A DNA stretch of 64,000 bases from Eutreptiella sp. 'Long Island Sound 2002' (Eukaryota; Euglenozoa; Euglenophyceae; Eutreptiales; Eutreptiaceae), in NCBI GenBank assembly GCA_964036045.1, contig OZ038395.1, positions 8,785,547-8,849,546 of the forward strand. Direction: 5' to 3'. A program made the position numbers and the translations under genes. This document shows positions 1 through 10,200 of the stretch, one piece after another (position 1 is the stretch's first letter; each line of letters opens with the position of its first letter). Below the pieces are notes generated by a model. That model was not told where the DNA came from. It searched no databases and saw only the letters and a program-made list of their open reading frames with translations.

Positions 1-745
1 TAACGCAAACTCTACCCTCTTGACCATGATCCATTACACTAGCGCGCACGTGTGGAGACGCAAGGCATATGATGCTTCCTAAATTACGTCGGGAGTATTG
101 TGAATACATCCCACGTTTCCTCATTGTCATTCCTCGCAAGCAACACGAGATATGACCTTCACAAGTGGCCTCACGAATCAACTTTGTTTTGCCCATATCT
201 TTAAGACAAATGGAGGGCAGGATAAAAGGAAAGTTGATTCGTGCATAGGGAAGCACGTAGGTCCACTCGAAAGAGGTCAAATCAAGTGCGGGGATGTCAA
301 AGTCGAAAATCCGATTTCGACATCCTGAAAAATTCGGATTAAGGTTGCGAGTGTAGAATGTGAAAATTGCGGATGCATCAACGCAATTCCTGAAGACTTT
401 AGAGCCTTCGTCACGGATAGCGTTAAAATTTCCATTATAAACAGTTAAACTGGCGGTTACGGTAAAGTCGCGATCCAACCGCCAGCAGTCAAAACAGCGA
501 ATATCAGAACGGAAGCGTAAAAATTGACGGAAACAATATGAAAATAAAACCCTGTTGATTCCTGATATTCTGATATATAAATCTCCGCTGGCGGTGCATC
601 GGTTGCCGCACCGGGCGTCAACGGGCGCCTTCCGTACATGGGGTTAGTGGACCGGAGACCGGTCTTCCCTTCCGTAAATGGGGTTAGTGGACCGGAGACC
701 GGTTGTATGCCCTAACCTAGCCATGGGGTTCTGGGTACCGCTTCA
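1..745 (-). repeat. 3' LTR of element C (cut by window edge)
   Basis: Matches 37024-37768 over all 745 bases with about 8 substitutions. On the minus strand it starts TGAAGCGG, the canonical TG. It holds a TATA-like sequence (TATATAAA on plus, around 573-580), two 35-bp direct repeats upstream of it, and a short open frame of 60 codons (457-639) that is also open in the other copy but has no recognisable family. The outer end is beyond position 1. Confidence 0.85.
629..703. repeat. Two 35-bp tandem repeats in the U3 of LTR C
   Basis: A 35-bp unit beginning CTTCCGTA occurs at 629-663 and 669-703 (40-bp period), and again at 37652-37686 and 37692-37726 in the right LTR. It contains GGACCGGAGACCGGT, itself partly palindromic. 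Position between the LTR start and the TATA-like sequence suggests a transcription-factor site array; this is inference. Confidence 0.75.
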
Positions 746-758
746 CCCCCCTCCTTAG
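746..758 (-). other. Polypurine tract of element C
   Basis: On the minus strand the sequence CTAAGGAGGGGGG directly precedes the TG that starts the LTR. This is the expected place and composition for the plus-strand primer in reverse transcription. Confidence 0.8.
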
Positions 759-2233
759 AGCAAACCCTGGGGGGGGCTCGATAATACCCAAGCATGGCAG
801 CGGGTACCCAGGACCATATCCTGAAGGGGGGGTGTCCCATCCTCACTTCAGGCTGATTCGCAGGTTAGGCTCCAAACTCCACAGTGATACAGGTATAGTG
901 CTGTAGGGTCTTGTAACCTCAAGTATAGTATCAAGTATCAAGTCCCGGGTCCTGGCGGCGATTGTTCGGCATCCAAAGGACCCGTTAACCCATACCAGGC
1001 GCACCGGGTGCCGGCTGCTACGGTCACCACCACAGTGGCAGTGGCATACACGGCCAGCATAGGCGACACACGACGACCGAGGTGGTCCCACAGGTCGAGA
1101 GCGACCACAAAGATCCATCAGGCTACCCCAAGCTTCCCAAGGCCCGCCGACTGGGGAGAGTCCCCACGGGTCCTTCCTCGGGCGCACCATGTCCATATCC
1201 ATACGACGCGAGTCCAGAGTGATACAGCCGAACTCCTTAAGGGATCTTAAGGGAGCTCCTCCTTAAGGGATCGGGCATCAAGGCCGTCTTTTCCCTCGCC
1301 CTATTACCACGAAGGCCATACATGAGGGAGTCCTCATGCAGTGTGGGCGGAGGCGTCGACTCCTCAAACCACCAGTTTCCCAGGCAGACTGACCGAGGTC
1401 AGGAGCACCGGAGGCCGCCATCCGACTGCAAGTGCGTCTGCGAATCGGTAGGCTCACACTGGGACTGACAGTGGCGGACCGCTGGGAGTGTAGTCAGGCA
1501 ACTGGGCTTCCCGCCTGGCGCCATCAGGATCTCCACATCACAGCGAATAGGGCAACACAGTATCACGAGCACTCAAACAGTAGAATCTGTACTCAGGTAC
1601 TGGTCCAGGCTGGACCAGGCTGTAAGAACATGTACACGGCGACTCAAGGCGCCGTCGTATACGATTCGCATCCCGTCGGGGGGGAAAAACAGTCCACACT
1701 TCAGTGTTGGGCTGACATACAGGTGCACATATCCTGGGGAACAGAAAAGCAAAACAAGCGGGGTAAATAGGCGTGTAAACACACTCTGGACAGAGTGCCA
1801 AACCACGCCACGGTCAGGATAAGGCAAATGCAGGAGGGTGGACAGGAAAACGCCTGAGTTCAGGCCATATATAGTCTCAAGACACACGTCGACTGGTCTG
1901 GACCCCGCAAGTGCCATGGGACCAGACCACACACTCAAAAATCGCAATGCCGATGACAGCGGCATCCGTTGCGCAACGTCGTATGGGCTTCAAGGCCCCC
2001 AGAGCTCACAAATATGAAGGTCAGTCGCCCTACCTGGTTTCCCAAGGATTCAGCAGGGGGGGGAGTGACAAATAGAAGAAGAGAGGGGCCATCCTCCTCT
2101 GGATTCAGCAGGGGGGGGTAAATGGCCACTCTGATGGCAGGTCACCGGAAGATGGAAGAGAGCAAGCAAGTAAGGGACGATCCGTCGACCTCACAAGCCT
2201 GAAAACACATCAGGGGAGAGCTCAGGGCACTGA
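759..2233 (-). other. 3' untranslated region of element C
   Basis: About 1.5 kb between the polypurine tract and the pol stop. Several short open frames occur on both strands, none with a recognisable domain. A sequence ATTCAGCAGGGGGGG occurs twice about 55 bp apart (near 2049 and 2104). No gene supported. Confidence 0.6.
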
Positions 2234-5200
2234 TCAGGCGCCCCTAGCTGCAATCGCCCGGGTGAGTGCTGCCAAGTCCGAAACGTGGATCTTGGTCTTG
2301 TGCTTGCGGATGTACTCCATGAAGGGAGTATTGACCCGCGGCACGAACGAGGAGACGGGTTCCCAGGTGTCGTGGGACGGCCCATAGCCTCGCCAACGAA
2401 CCTTGAACTCCAGACCTCCGGGTGCCGAGGCTTTCGGACGCTGAGCCAGGATCTTCTCGACTGTATAGTCGTCCTGCTCAGCATAGTCGTCGTCCGAATC
2501 GGCCTCATGTGCGGCGTAGCTCAGGGAAACATGTTGGCCACGGAGGTCGGGTTCCCGCACACGGAGTTGACTCCCGAGGCGCTCCCGGAACTGTCCGTGA
2601 CCCACCTTGATGCGGTAGGTGTCCTCACCAATCCTGCGGACCACCTCGCCGGGTGTGAACCAGGTTTTGGTGCGGTGGGTGCCCATAGGGCGGGGTCTGA
2701 TCACCCACACCGGGTCTCCCACCCTGAACTTCTGCGCTGTCGAGCTCGGGGCGGACTTCTGACGCTCAGCATGCTCCTTCTCGAGCTGCTGGCGGATGTC
2801 CCGCGCCGTTTGCTCTTGCCGCGCGAAGAATTCCTTGGCATCCATGGCCATGCCATCACCAGACAAGGGAAGTCCCCTACCCAGGGGGTCCCTGCCACAC
2901 AGAATCTGGTGAGGGGACAAACCGCCCGGAGTGGGGGTGTCGTGATGGGCCTTCAGAGCAGGCCACATCTCCTCAAACCAGTTCCGACGTGGATTGGTGA
3001 TGTGGATCTTGCGCAGCTTCTCGAACAGCTGCCGTCCAGCCACTTCAGCACGGCCGTTAGACCGGCTGAGATAGGCGACGCTCTTGGCATGACGTATTCC
3101 CATGAGGGAACACATAGCCTTGAACCAGCCACCAGTAAACTGGGGCCCTCGGTCACTGCAAATGGTGCGGGGGATGTCAAAGACGGTCAGCCAATGACGA
3201 ATCATCATGACTGCCACTTCCTTGGCAAGCAACCCCTTTTTGCGTGCCGGAACGGCTACAACGTAGCCGCTGTGGCGGTCCACACAGAGAACCACACAGT
3301 CAAAGGTCCCCTTGCCAATGTGCACTTCGGGCATGGAGAAGACGTCCATGGCCACGCTCTCCATGGGCTGATCAGGAACCGGGGTCCATTGGGCTTCCCC
3401 CTTGACGTTCCGGTTGTCGGGATTGCAGGCCTGGCAGACCGAACAACCCTTCCTGACCTTCTTGATGGCGGTGTAGAGAACGATATGGTCGATCTCGAAC
3501 CGACGCTGCATGTCAAGAGCTTGCTCCTTGACCCCTGGGTGCAGCATGTGGTGGTGCCAAGCTTCACAAAGCTCGAGCATCCGGGACTCCGGTACTAGCA
3601 GCTTACCATTCCGGTAGAGTTTGCCATCTTCCTCGGTCAGCCCCTTTGGCCACTTCTGCCCGTCGTCAGGGTCGGTCACAGCCCTATACTCGGCCGCAAA
3701 GGATTCAGACTTGGCGTAATCGTCGGTCCAGTCGTCCTGGAGGCAAGATTCCGGGAAGAGGTGCTTGTCGGACTCAGCTCCCGCAGGGGCGAGTACACTG
3801 ACCGCTCTGCTCACCCTCGACGTGAGGGGGGCATCTGCAGCCATGACGACGAAGCATTTAGCACCCTCCTCTTCCATCAGGCGCTCCATTTCGATGATCT
3901 TCTTGGCTTCAGCGGTCTCAGCCTCATCGCCATGGGCAGAGATATCCTGCATGCCCTTGCTGGCGGGATAGGCCCACCTGCTGAGACAGTCCGCCACGGT
4001 GTTATCCTTTCCAGGAATATACACAACCGTAAGGTCGAACTTGGCCAAGGTCTCATGCCATCTTGCCCGTCGGGAGGCGGGACCTGAGGGGGTGTCCACG
4101 TGCTCCTTGTGCCACGACTGCAGACTCTGATGGTCGGTGCAGACGGTGACGGGATGGAGGGCTATGTACCCAGCCCATTTCCTGAGAGCCATGACGATGG
4201 CATACGCCTCCTTTTCACGGGGCGTCCACGTCCGTCTCTGGCCTTCCGCCAGGACTCGGCTCCAGAAGGCCACGGGCACGTGCCTCCCATTGTCAAGCAC
4301 TTGCTCCAACACAGCGCCCATGGCGTAGTCGGAGGCGTCGGTGCGCAGGACGAACCCTCGGTCGGGATCCACGAGGTGCAGACCCACTGCGGATAGCAGC
4401 GCCTGCTTCATCCCCTCAAAGGCACGGTCGGACTCAGGTGTCCAGACCAGAGCCTTCTTGGACCCCTTCTTGGTCTCCTCTCGGTTGCCCTTGAGCATGG
4501 TCGTCATGGGGGCTGCATACTCGGCATACATCTTGATATACCCCGAGTAGTAATTGCAGAACCCCAGATGCGCCCGTAGCTCAGAGACCGTTTTGGGCTT
4601 TTCCCAGTGCTCAATCGCAGCCACCTTGCCAGGTATGGGCTTTCGCTGCCCGTTCCCGACTACGTGGCCAGCGAGGACCACCTCGCTTACCGCAATGGTG
4701 GCCTTGTCACTGCTGCCCGTGAGTTTGTGCCGAGCCAGAAGGTCCAGCACTCGAGTGACGTCCCTCTCGTGTGCCTCCAGGAGCTCCTCGTAGCTCATAC
4801 TGGGGTCCCCGGACGCGATGATCACGTCGTCCACGAAGGGGTCCGCACAGTCACGCACCGGCTCAAGCAGGTTCTCCAGCATCCGCTGAAAAGCCGCATT
4901 GCCGTTGGTAACGCCCATGGGCATCACCTTCCACTGGAGAGGTCCAAGTGGGGTGCTCATGGCTGTGCAGGCACGGGACTCCTTGGCGAGATGCATCTGA
5001 TGATAACCATGTTTCAGGTCAATCACCGTGAAGATCCTCCGCCGGTGTTGCTTTTGCAGCATGTCCTCAATGAGGGGCAGCGTATAGCTGTCGTGCTGCG
5101 TTTGGGCGTTCAGGCCGCGGTAGTCGACCACGAGCCGCCACTCACCGGCAACCTTCTTGGGGACGACGAAGCACGGAGAGGCCCATTCGGAGTGGCACGG

Positions 5201-7216
5201 CTCGAGCCAGCCTCTCTGGATGAAGTCACGGAGGATCTTCTCCATGGCCTCTTTCCTCTCGCCCCTCAGGGCAAACTCCCGGTGCCGATACACACGGGGG
5301 TCCTGCTTCAGTCGTATCTTGGCCTCGCCATACGGTCCACGCACCGGTGGGGGAAACACAGGCTTACCGCTGAAGAAGGTATCACCATACTTCTGCTTCA
5401 GCCTGGCCCTCAATGCCTGAATCTTGGGGCAATCATCGGACTCCGCCTTGGCTTTTCCGGGCACCTGGACCACGGAGCTTACTTGAGGGGTAGCTACTCC
5501 GCTCGCTTTCGGCTCAGGTGGTCTTCCCAGGTGGCCCAAAGGGCCATCTCTGGTCTTCCCTCGGAATAGATCGCCGTAGGTGGGTGGGTTACCCCCGATT
5601 GGCTCGTCCTGGCTGGATAGGTGGTCCAGCACCCTCTGCACGAAGGTGTTCCCGTCGTAGGAACCAGAGACGATCGAGTCCACTTCCCAGCAGGCTCTGT
5701 CCTGGCCCTTGCCCTCACGCTGGTTTCCCCAGTCGTGAAAGGGCTGATCCATATACCCCTGAACCAGATCCCACTCCTCTTCAGTAAGGGGGTCTTCCGA
5801 ATCCGATTCTTCGATGTCAACAGGGGGAACCGCAAAGCATTGCCGCCATGGCTCCGCTATGATGCGGTTGACACACACGAAGTCCGTGGCGTCGGCCTGA
5901 TCAAGGCCCCCATCCACATAGTGGAATTCCGTTGGCCATCTCTGGGGTGGCATGGGCTGTCCCTTAGCGTCCTGATAGACACTCTCTCCAGCCGGTAGGA
6001 CGACCTTGTTTAAGGTCATGTTGGTCAATGAGGCTACCCAATGTCGGGTACTTTCCTCCTCGGTGCATCCCATAGGAACAACCAGCACTGCCTTGTAGCG
6101 GTCTTTGCGAATCTTCGCTATCGCTCTTGGAATGTCCCAACGGGGGCAATGGATCCACATCAAGCCCTGATGCGGACCCCAGTGCTTCTTCCACGCGGAG
6201 TCCTGGGCGCTCCAGTACTTCTCACACACCCGAAGATGGGCGGAGGTTCCTGAAGAGAACGCAGCCAGGGCCAGATCCGAAGCTCCCAGGTCCGCAACCA
6301 CTCGGCTCGCCACTTCCGGCCTTACGCCGTACTCCTGGTTTGCTGGCCCAGTTGGCTCAGTGCCCAGTGCGGCTACTTCGAGCTGATCGCGTTCGGGGTG
6401 GATCCATTGGCATTCCACATGGTGCTCAGGTGACGAAAGCCACGAGAGCTGGTCGTCCTGGTACAGGGGCATGGAGGCCTGGGCCGGGAGGACGCCGGAG
6501 TCCGTCTCCATCATGAAGTCGTATCCAACGATCATGTCCCAGTCCATCTCGGCCTCGTAGAAGCGACCGTGCAGGAGGATTTCCTTGCCGAGGTCTGGGC
6601 GGCTCAGCTCACGATGGTTCACGAACTGCAGCCCAATGGCCGCTTCCTTCGTGCCTCCCACCATGTACTGGCCGTTCGCCACCTTCAGCCTGACAGGTTT
6701 CCGACTGTCGGTCAGACACTCTGGTGGAAGTAGGCCCGCCTTGACCAAGCTGACTTGAGCTCCCGTGTCGACCAAAACGTCGAAAACCTTTTCCACTTCC
6801 CCGCATAAGGCACGGACCTTAAGATGCAACTGCCGCTCACGCCCGACATGGCGCACGGCGTGCAAACTCAGGATCTCCGGCCGTTCCAGAAGCTCAACAA
6901 GCGACTGGTGCAGGTCGTGGACAATGGGCTCCGGCTGCCCATCTGCAGCATCCAGCTGCGGTCCGGGTGATCCTCCGATACTCTCGGATAGATCCTGTAG
7001 TATATCAAACACATTCTTGGTCGCGAAGGACGGACGGGTGCAAGGGTTCGTGCCTTCACTTGCCCTCAGCCCGCCTCCGCGACTGGGTGCCGGACCGGGC
7101 CTTCCGCCCGCGGCAGTCCCCTTGTGCTTATCGACTCCCGACTGGGATGGTTCGGCGCTTCCCACGTCACCATCCTGCGACCGCCCTAGCTGGGGCCCTT
7201 GGCTGCAGGGGCTCCG
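2234..7216 (-). CDS. pol: Pol polyprotein of element C (protease, RT, RNase H, integrase, chromodomain)
   Basis: One open frame of 1660 codons running from directly after the gag amber stop to a TGA. Domains in order, residues counted from the codon at 7165: aspartic protease with VDTGAQVSL near 132; reverse transcriptase with FVDD near 777; RNase H with RTDASDYAMGAVL near 942 and TDHQSLQSW; integrase zinc region (His-rich then CSVCQAC) about 1200-1255; integrase core with MDVF, SDRGPQF and NGRAEVAG supplying the D, D and E; a C-terminal chromodomain with KVRWRGYGPSHDTWEP about 1565-1630. Domain order and chromodomain place it among Ty3/gypsy chromoviruses. I found no AUG before the protease active site (the first candidate start is GTG and the first methionine follows the DTG), so it is probably made as a gag-pol readthrough product. 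No internal stop seen. Confidence 0.92.
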   Translation of the reverse strand, partial: RSPCSQGPQLGRSQDGDVGSAEPSQSGVDKHKGTAAGGRPGPAPSRGGGLRASEGTNPCTRPSFATKNVFDILQDLSESIGGSPGPQLDAADGQPEPIVHDLHQSLVELLERPEILSLHAVRHVGRERQLHLKVRALCGEVEKVFDVLVDTGAQVSLVKAGLLPPECLTDSRKPVRLKVANGQYMVGGTKEAAIGLQFVNHRELSRPDLGKEILLHGRFYEAEMDWDMIVGYDFMMETDSGVLPAQASMPLYQDDQLSWLSSPEHHVECQWIHPERDQLEVAALGTEPTGPANQEYGVRPEVASRVVADLGASDLALAAFSSGTSAHLRVCEKYWSAQDSAWKKHWGPHQGLMWIHCPRWDIPRAIAKIRKDRYKAVLVVPMGCTEEESTRHWVASLTNMTLNKVVLPAGESVYQDAKGQPMPPQRWPTEFHYVDGGLDQADATDFVCVNRIIAEPWRQCFAVPPVDIEESDSEDPLTEEEWDLVQGYMDQPFHDWGNQREGKGQDRACWEVDSIVSGSYDGNTFVQRVLDHLSSQDEPIGGNPPTYGDLFRGKTRDGPLGHLGRPPEPKASGVATPQVSSVVQVPGKAKAESDDCPKIQALRARLKQKYGDTFFSGKPVFPPPVRGPYGEAKIRLKQDPRVYRHREFALRGERKEAMEKILRDFIQRGWLEPCHSEWASPCFVVPKKVAGEWRLVVDYRGLNAQTQHDSYTLPLIEDMLQKQHRRRIFTVIDLKHGYHQMHLAKESRACTAMSTPLGPLQWKVMPMGVTNGNAAFQRMLENLLEPVRDCADPFVDDVIIASGDPSMSYEELLEAHERDVTRVLDLLARHKLTGSSDKATIAVSEVVLAGHVVGNGQRKPIPGKVAAIEHWEKPKTVSELRAHLGFCNYYSGYIKMYAEYAAPMTTMLKGNREETKKGSKKALVWTPESDRAFEGMKQALLSAVGLHLVDPDRGFVLRTDASDYAMGAVLEQVLDNGRHVPVAFWSRVLAEGQRRTWTPREKEAYAIVMALRKWAGYIALHPVTVCTDHQSLQSWHKEHVDTPSGPASRRARWHETLAKFDLTVVYIPGKDNTVADCLSRWAYPASKGMQDISAHGDEAETAEAKKIIEMERLMEEEGAKCFVVMAADAPLTSRVSRAVSVLAPAGAESDKHLFPESCLQDDWTDDYAKSESFAAEYRAVTDPDDGQKWPKGLTEEDGKLYRNGKLLVPESRMLELCEAWHHHMLHPGVKEQALDMQRRFEIDHIVLYTAIKKVRKGCSVCQACNPDNRNVKGEAQWTPVPDQPMESVAMDVFSMPEVHIGKGTFDCVVLCVDRHSGYVVAVPARKKGLLAKEVAVMMIRHWLTVFDIPRTICSDRGPQFTGGWFKAMCSLMGIRHAKSVAYLSRSNGRAEVAGRQLFEKLRKIHITNPRRNWFEEMWPALKAHHDTPTPGGLSPHQILCGRDPLGRGLPLSGDGMAMDAKEFFARQEQTARDIRQQLEKEHAERQKSAPSSTAQKFRVGDPVWVIRPRPMGTHRTKTWFTPGEVVRRIGEDTYRIKVGHGQFRERLGSQLRVREPDLRGQHVSLSYAAHEADSDDDYAEQDDYTVEKILAQRPKASAPGGLEFKVRWRGYGPSHDTWEPVSSFVPRVNTPFMEYIRKHKTKIHVSDLAALTRAIAARGA

Positions 7217-7219
7217 CTA
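7214..7219 (-). promoter_or_regulatory. Gag amber stop in readthrough context (UAG CGG)
   Basis: The gag frame ends with TAG at 7219-7217, next codon CGG. The frame then stays open into pol with no shift. A stop followed by CGG is one of the known leaky-stop contexts (well described for UGA CGG in plant RNA viruses). Absence of an AUG before the protease supports readthrough. Efficiency cannot be judged from sequence. Confidence 0.65.
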
Positions 7220-10200
7220 GGGGGCGTCGGTTGTGGAAGAAGGGGTGTTCTCCTCCGCATCAACCTCGTTGACGCCCTTCTTCCTTCTTTCGCTGCAAGT
7301 AGGCTTCTTGTCCTTGTCCTTGTTCTGGTTGTTCTGGTTGTTCTCCTTGTTCTTGTTGTCCGACCTGGGGACCGAGTTCCTCTTGATCTCCTGGATCTCC
7401 TTGGCCAACTCGGTCCCCTGCGACACCAGCTTGGAGAGCTCGTCCCTGTCCACTTCCACCTTGGCTTCCCGGATACCCGCGGGCGCACGCTTCTTTGACC
7501 CGTGCGCCTTCTTGTAAGCCTCCGTGTCGGCCTTGTGGACGGGGCATGTTCGGTGGTCATGGTTGAAGCCTCGCTTCCTCCCATAACACACGAAACAGCC
7601 CTGAGGGTGAGCTCGTATGAACTCCCCAAAGGACAGCGGAGGGTCGCCAATGCGGCGAGGGTCCCTCTTCTCCTGCTTCCTCCAACCCTGCTGCAGGGGC
7701 TTCCAGTTTCCCGGCTTGCTCCCCGCGCTCAGGTTCTTGGCCACGAAGGCACACACGGCCACTTCGGCGGGCTCATCGTCGTCGTCATCGTCGACGAGAG
7801 TCTCATCGCCGCCGGCTCCCGCTGGGTCCATGGCAGCTTCCCCGCCAGGTCCCTCGCCAACGTAGTTGACGTCGCGGTCGCCGGGCCTCACCCCGCGGGT
7901 GTGGTGGAGGTTCCGGTACTCCTTGAGCACCTCCTCTCCAACCCACTCCAGGATCTCGTCGCAGCTCATCCGCGCCTGGATGGCCTTCAGACGGATGGTC
8001 TGGCCGCTCAACTCACACTCGTCAAGGCGCCACATCGCGGTCTTCTCGCGATCGCCCGAGACAGTGATGAGGAGAGCGTTCCGCAGGGAGTGCCGTTTGA
8101 CATCCCGGGCCACGTTATTCTTCGCCCAAGCCACCACGTTCGTATGATACTCTTTGGGGAGCATCATCTTGACCGTGTGGTTGGACTTGGCCCTCTTGGA
8201 TTCCTCCTTGGTGACCCTCTTGATCCATGCTTCCGGCAGCATGGAGAGCAGGCGAGCCTGCTCGTCACCCTCGTTCCAATCCTCCACGTTGCGGCGGTAG
8301 AGGGTGTATTTCCCCCGGAAGTCCCGCCAATCCCGCAGGCGGATCTCCCGTCCATCATGCTCAAGCTTGATGGACTTCCACCGCTTGGCAGCCACCTGCG
8401 GAGCGTCCACCCGCTCCTGCTCGTTGAGCCACTTCTTGGCTTCCTTGAGGGTCTTGATTTTCCCCTCCTTGGTCGCCATGAAGTATAGCTCTCCGAGCAC
8501 TTCCGGCAGGCGGTACCTGAACCGTCTGAAGACATATCTCTCCGCATCCGCGTGAGGCATGTCTTCAGTGACGGTCAGCCCCCAATCGTCCAGCTTCTCC
8601 AAGAAGCGGTCGAGGTTGAGGGGGTTGCCGTCGTACATGGGGGGCTTGATGTCCTTCAAGTCTTCCCACACCGCGGCGTCCGCGGCCTTAGAGACCATGA
8701 ACGCCGGCCGCGAGGTCGACCGAGGTTCCCATCGGCCTCGCCCACGGACTCCCACGGCTGCCACGTCCATCTCCTCCATGGAATCCCTGTGGCTACGCCG
8801 CGGTTCCTCCATGTACGCTGAACCTAGATGTTCACGCCGTACTGCTTCCATGTACGCATCCTCATCACGGCGCTGGCGGCTGCGTTCAGCGGCCTCCCGT
8901 CGTACACCACGCGGCAGGCTGATGTCGAACTCCGCCAGGTCCAGGTCCAGATCCTCACCTTCGCCGACATCCCACTCCACGTCTCCTCTGGGGACCTCAT
9001 CCCTGAGTCCACCATAACATCCTCCAGCCATTGGGATTGGCACCGGGGCTGGTGCCGGGCGTCGGGGGCGTACAGGCGTCCGCGGTGGAGCACGGCGGTT
9101 GTGGTAGTCCGAGCTGAGCCACTCATCACGCCAATCCTCACTGCCACTGCCGGGCGGCACGCGCTCGTTGCGGCGGCCGCGCTGTGGTGAGAGGGGGCGG
9201 TGAGAGAGGGGGCGCTGGCGCCGGGGCGACTCCTGGGGGCTCCACCGGGGGCGTCGGGTCTGCCTGGACCTGGTCCGGGTCCCCAGCCGTCGTCCGACGA
9301 GCCAGACTCCAGGGGTGGGTGGTCGCTGCCGACGCTCCCACGGGCCTCCAGCGCATCCAGCCTCTGCTGCAGGCCGCTGATGACCGTGTTCAGCTGTCTG
9401 ATCTCGGCCCTGGCGATGTCCAGCTGTGTCTGCGCGCGCGCGGCGACCTTGGAGATGCGAGTCATCTCGCCCTTGCCCGTGTCTACCTCGCACTCGAGGG
9501 AAAAGACCCTCCTGCGGAGGTAGACAATCCACCGCCAGGCGGTATCCGGGTCGCCGTTCCCTGGTGGGTCGTCAGGGTCCCCAGGGGGTCCTCCAGGAGG
9601 GCCTCCGCCGGGTCCGCCCGGTCCAGGGGGTCCTCCCGCGCCCGGTGGTCCGCCTCCAGGGGGTCCACTTGGGGGGCGTCCTCCAGGGGGTTCTGATGGT
9701 CCTCCGCCAGGGGGTCCCGGTGGGCCTCCGCCGGGTCGCCTCGGTGGGTCCGAGGATGGGCGCTTCTTCGTGATGCCGAAGTCCATGTCGTCATCCTCGT
9801 CCATGTCGCCCCACCTGGGCGTCTCGGTCTCGGAAGACTCCGAGCTCCGGTAGGGAGGAGGGAGATCCTCATCCTCACCTTCCGGTTCCATGGGGACGTC
9901 TCCGCCTCCTCCGCCCGTCCAAGCCACCACTTGGCGATGTCGGCGGCCTCGTTCATCCCCGTCACTGGCGGTGAAGAAGGGGTCACTGTCGTGGGGTTGT
10001 GTCCACCTGCTGGCCTCCGCGGCCTCTCGGGGGTCTTCCCCTTGCCCTTCCTCCGTCGATGGGCGGTGGGGCCACTGCTCCCACTGCTGCCCGTGTCCGC
10101 CTCATCCAGCGTCATCTTGGAGGAGGCGTCCCCTTCGAAAAGCTTTCGAAGGGTCTCCACTCGTGATCCTCCCGGGGGAGTCTCGCGGCGGAGTTTGGCC

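Noticed and set aside
1432-1965. Small frames in the 3' UTR of element C
   Set aside because: Overlapping on both strands, no domain, no conserved partner in the window.
2285-6516. Plus-strand frames of up to 437 codons opposite pol of element C
   Set aside because: Shadows of the minus-strand gene in GC-rich sequence; no domains.
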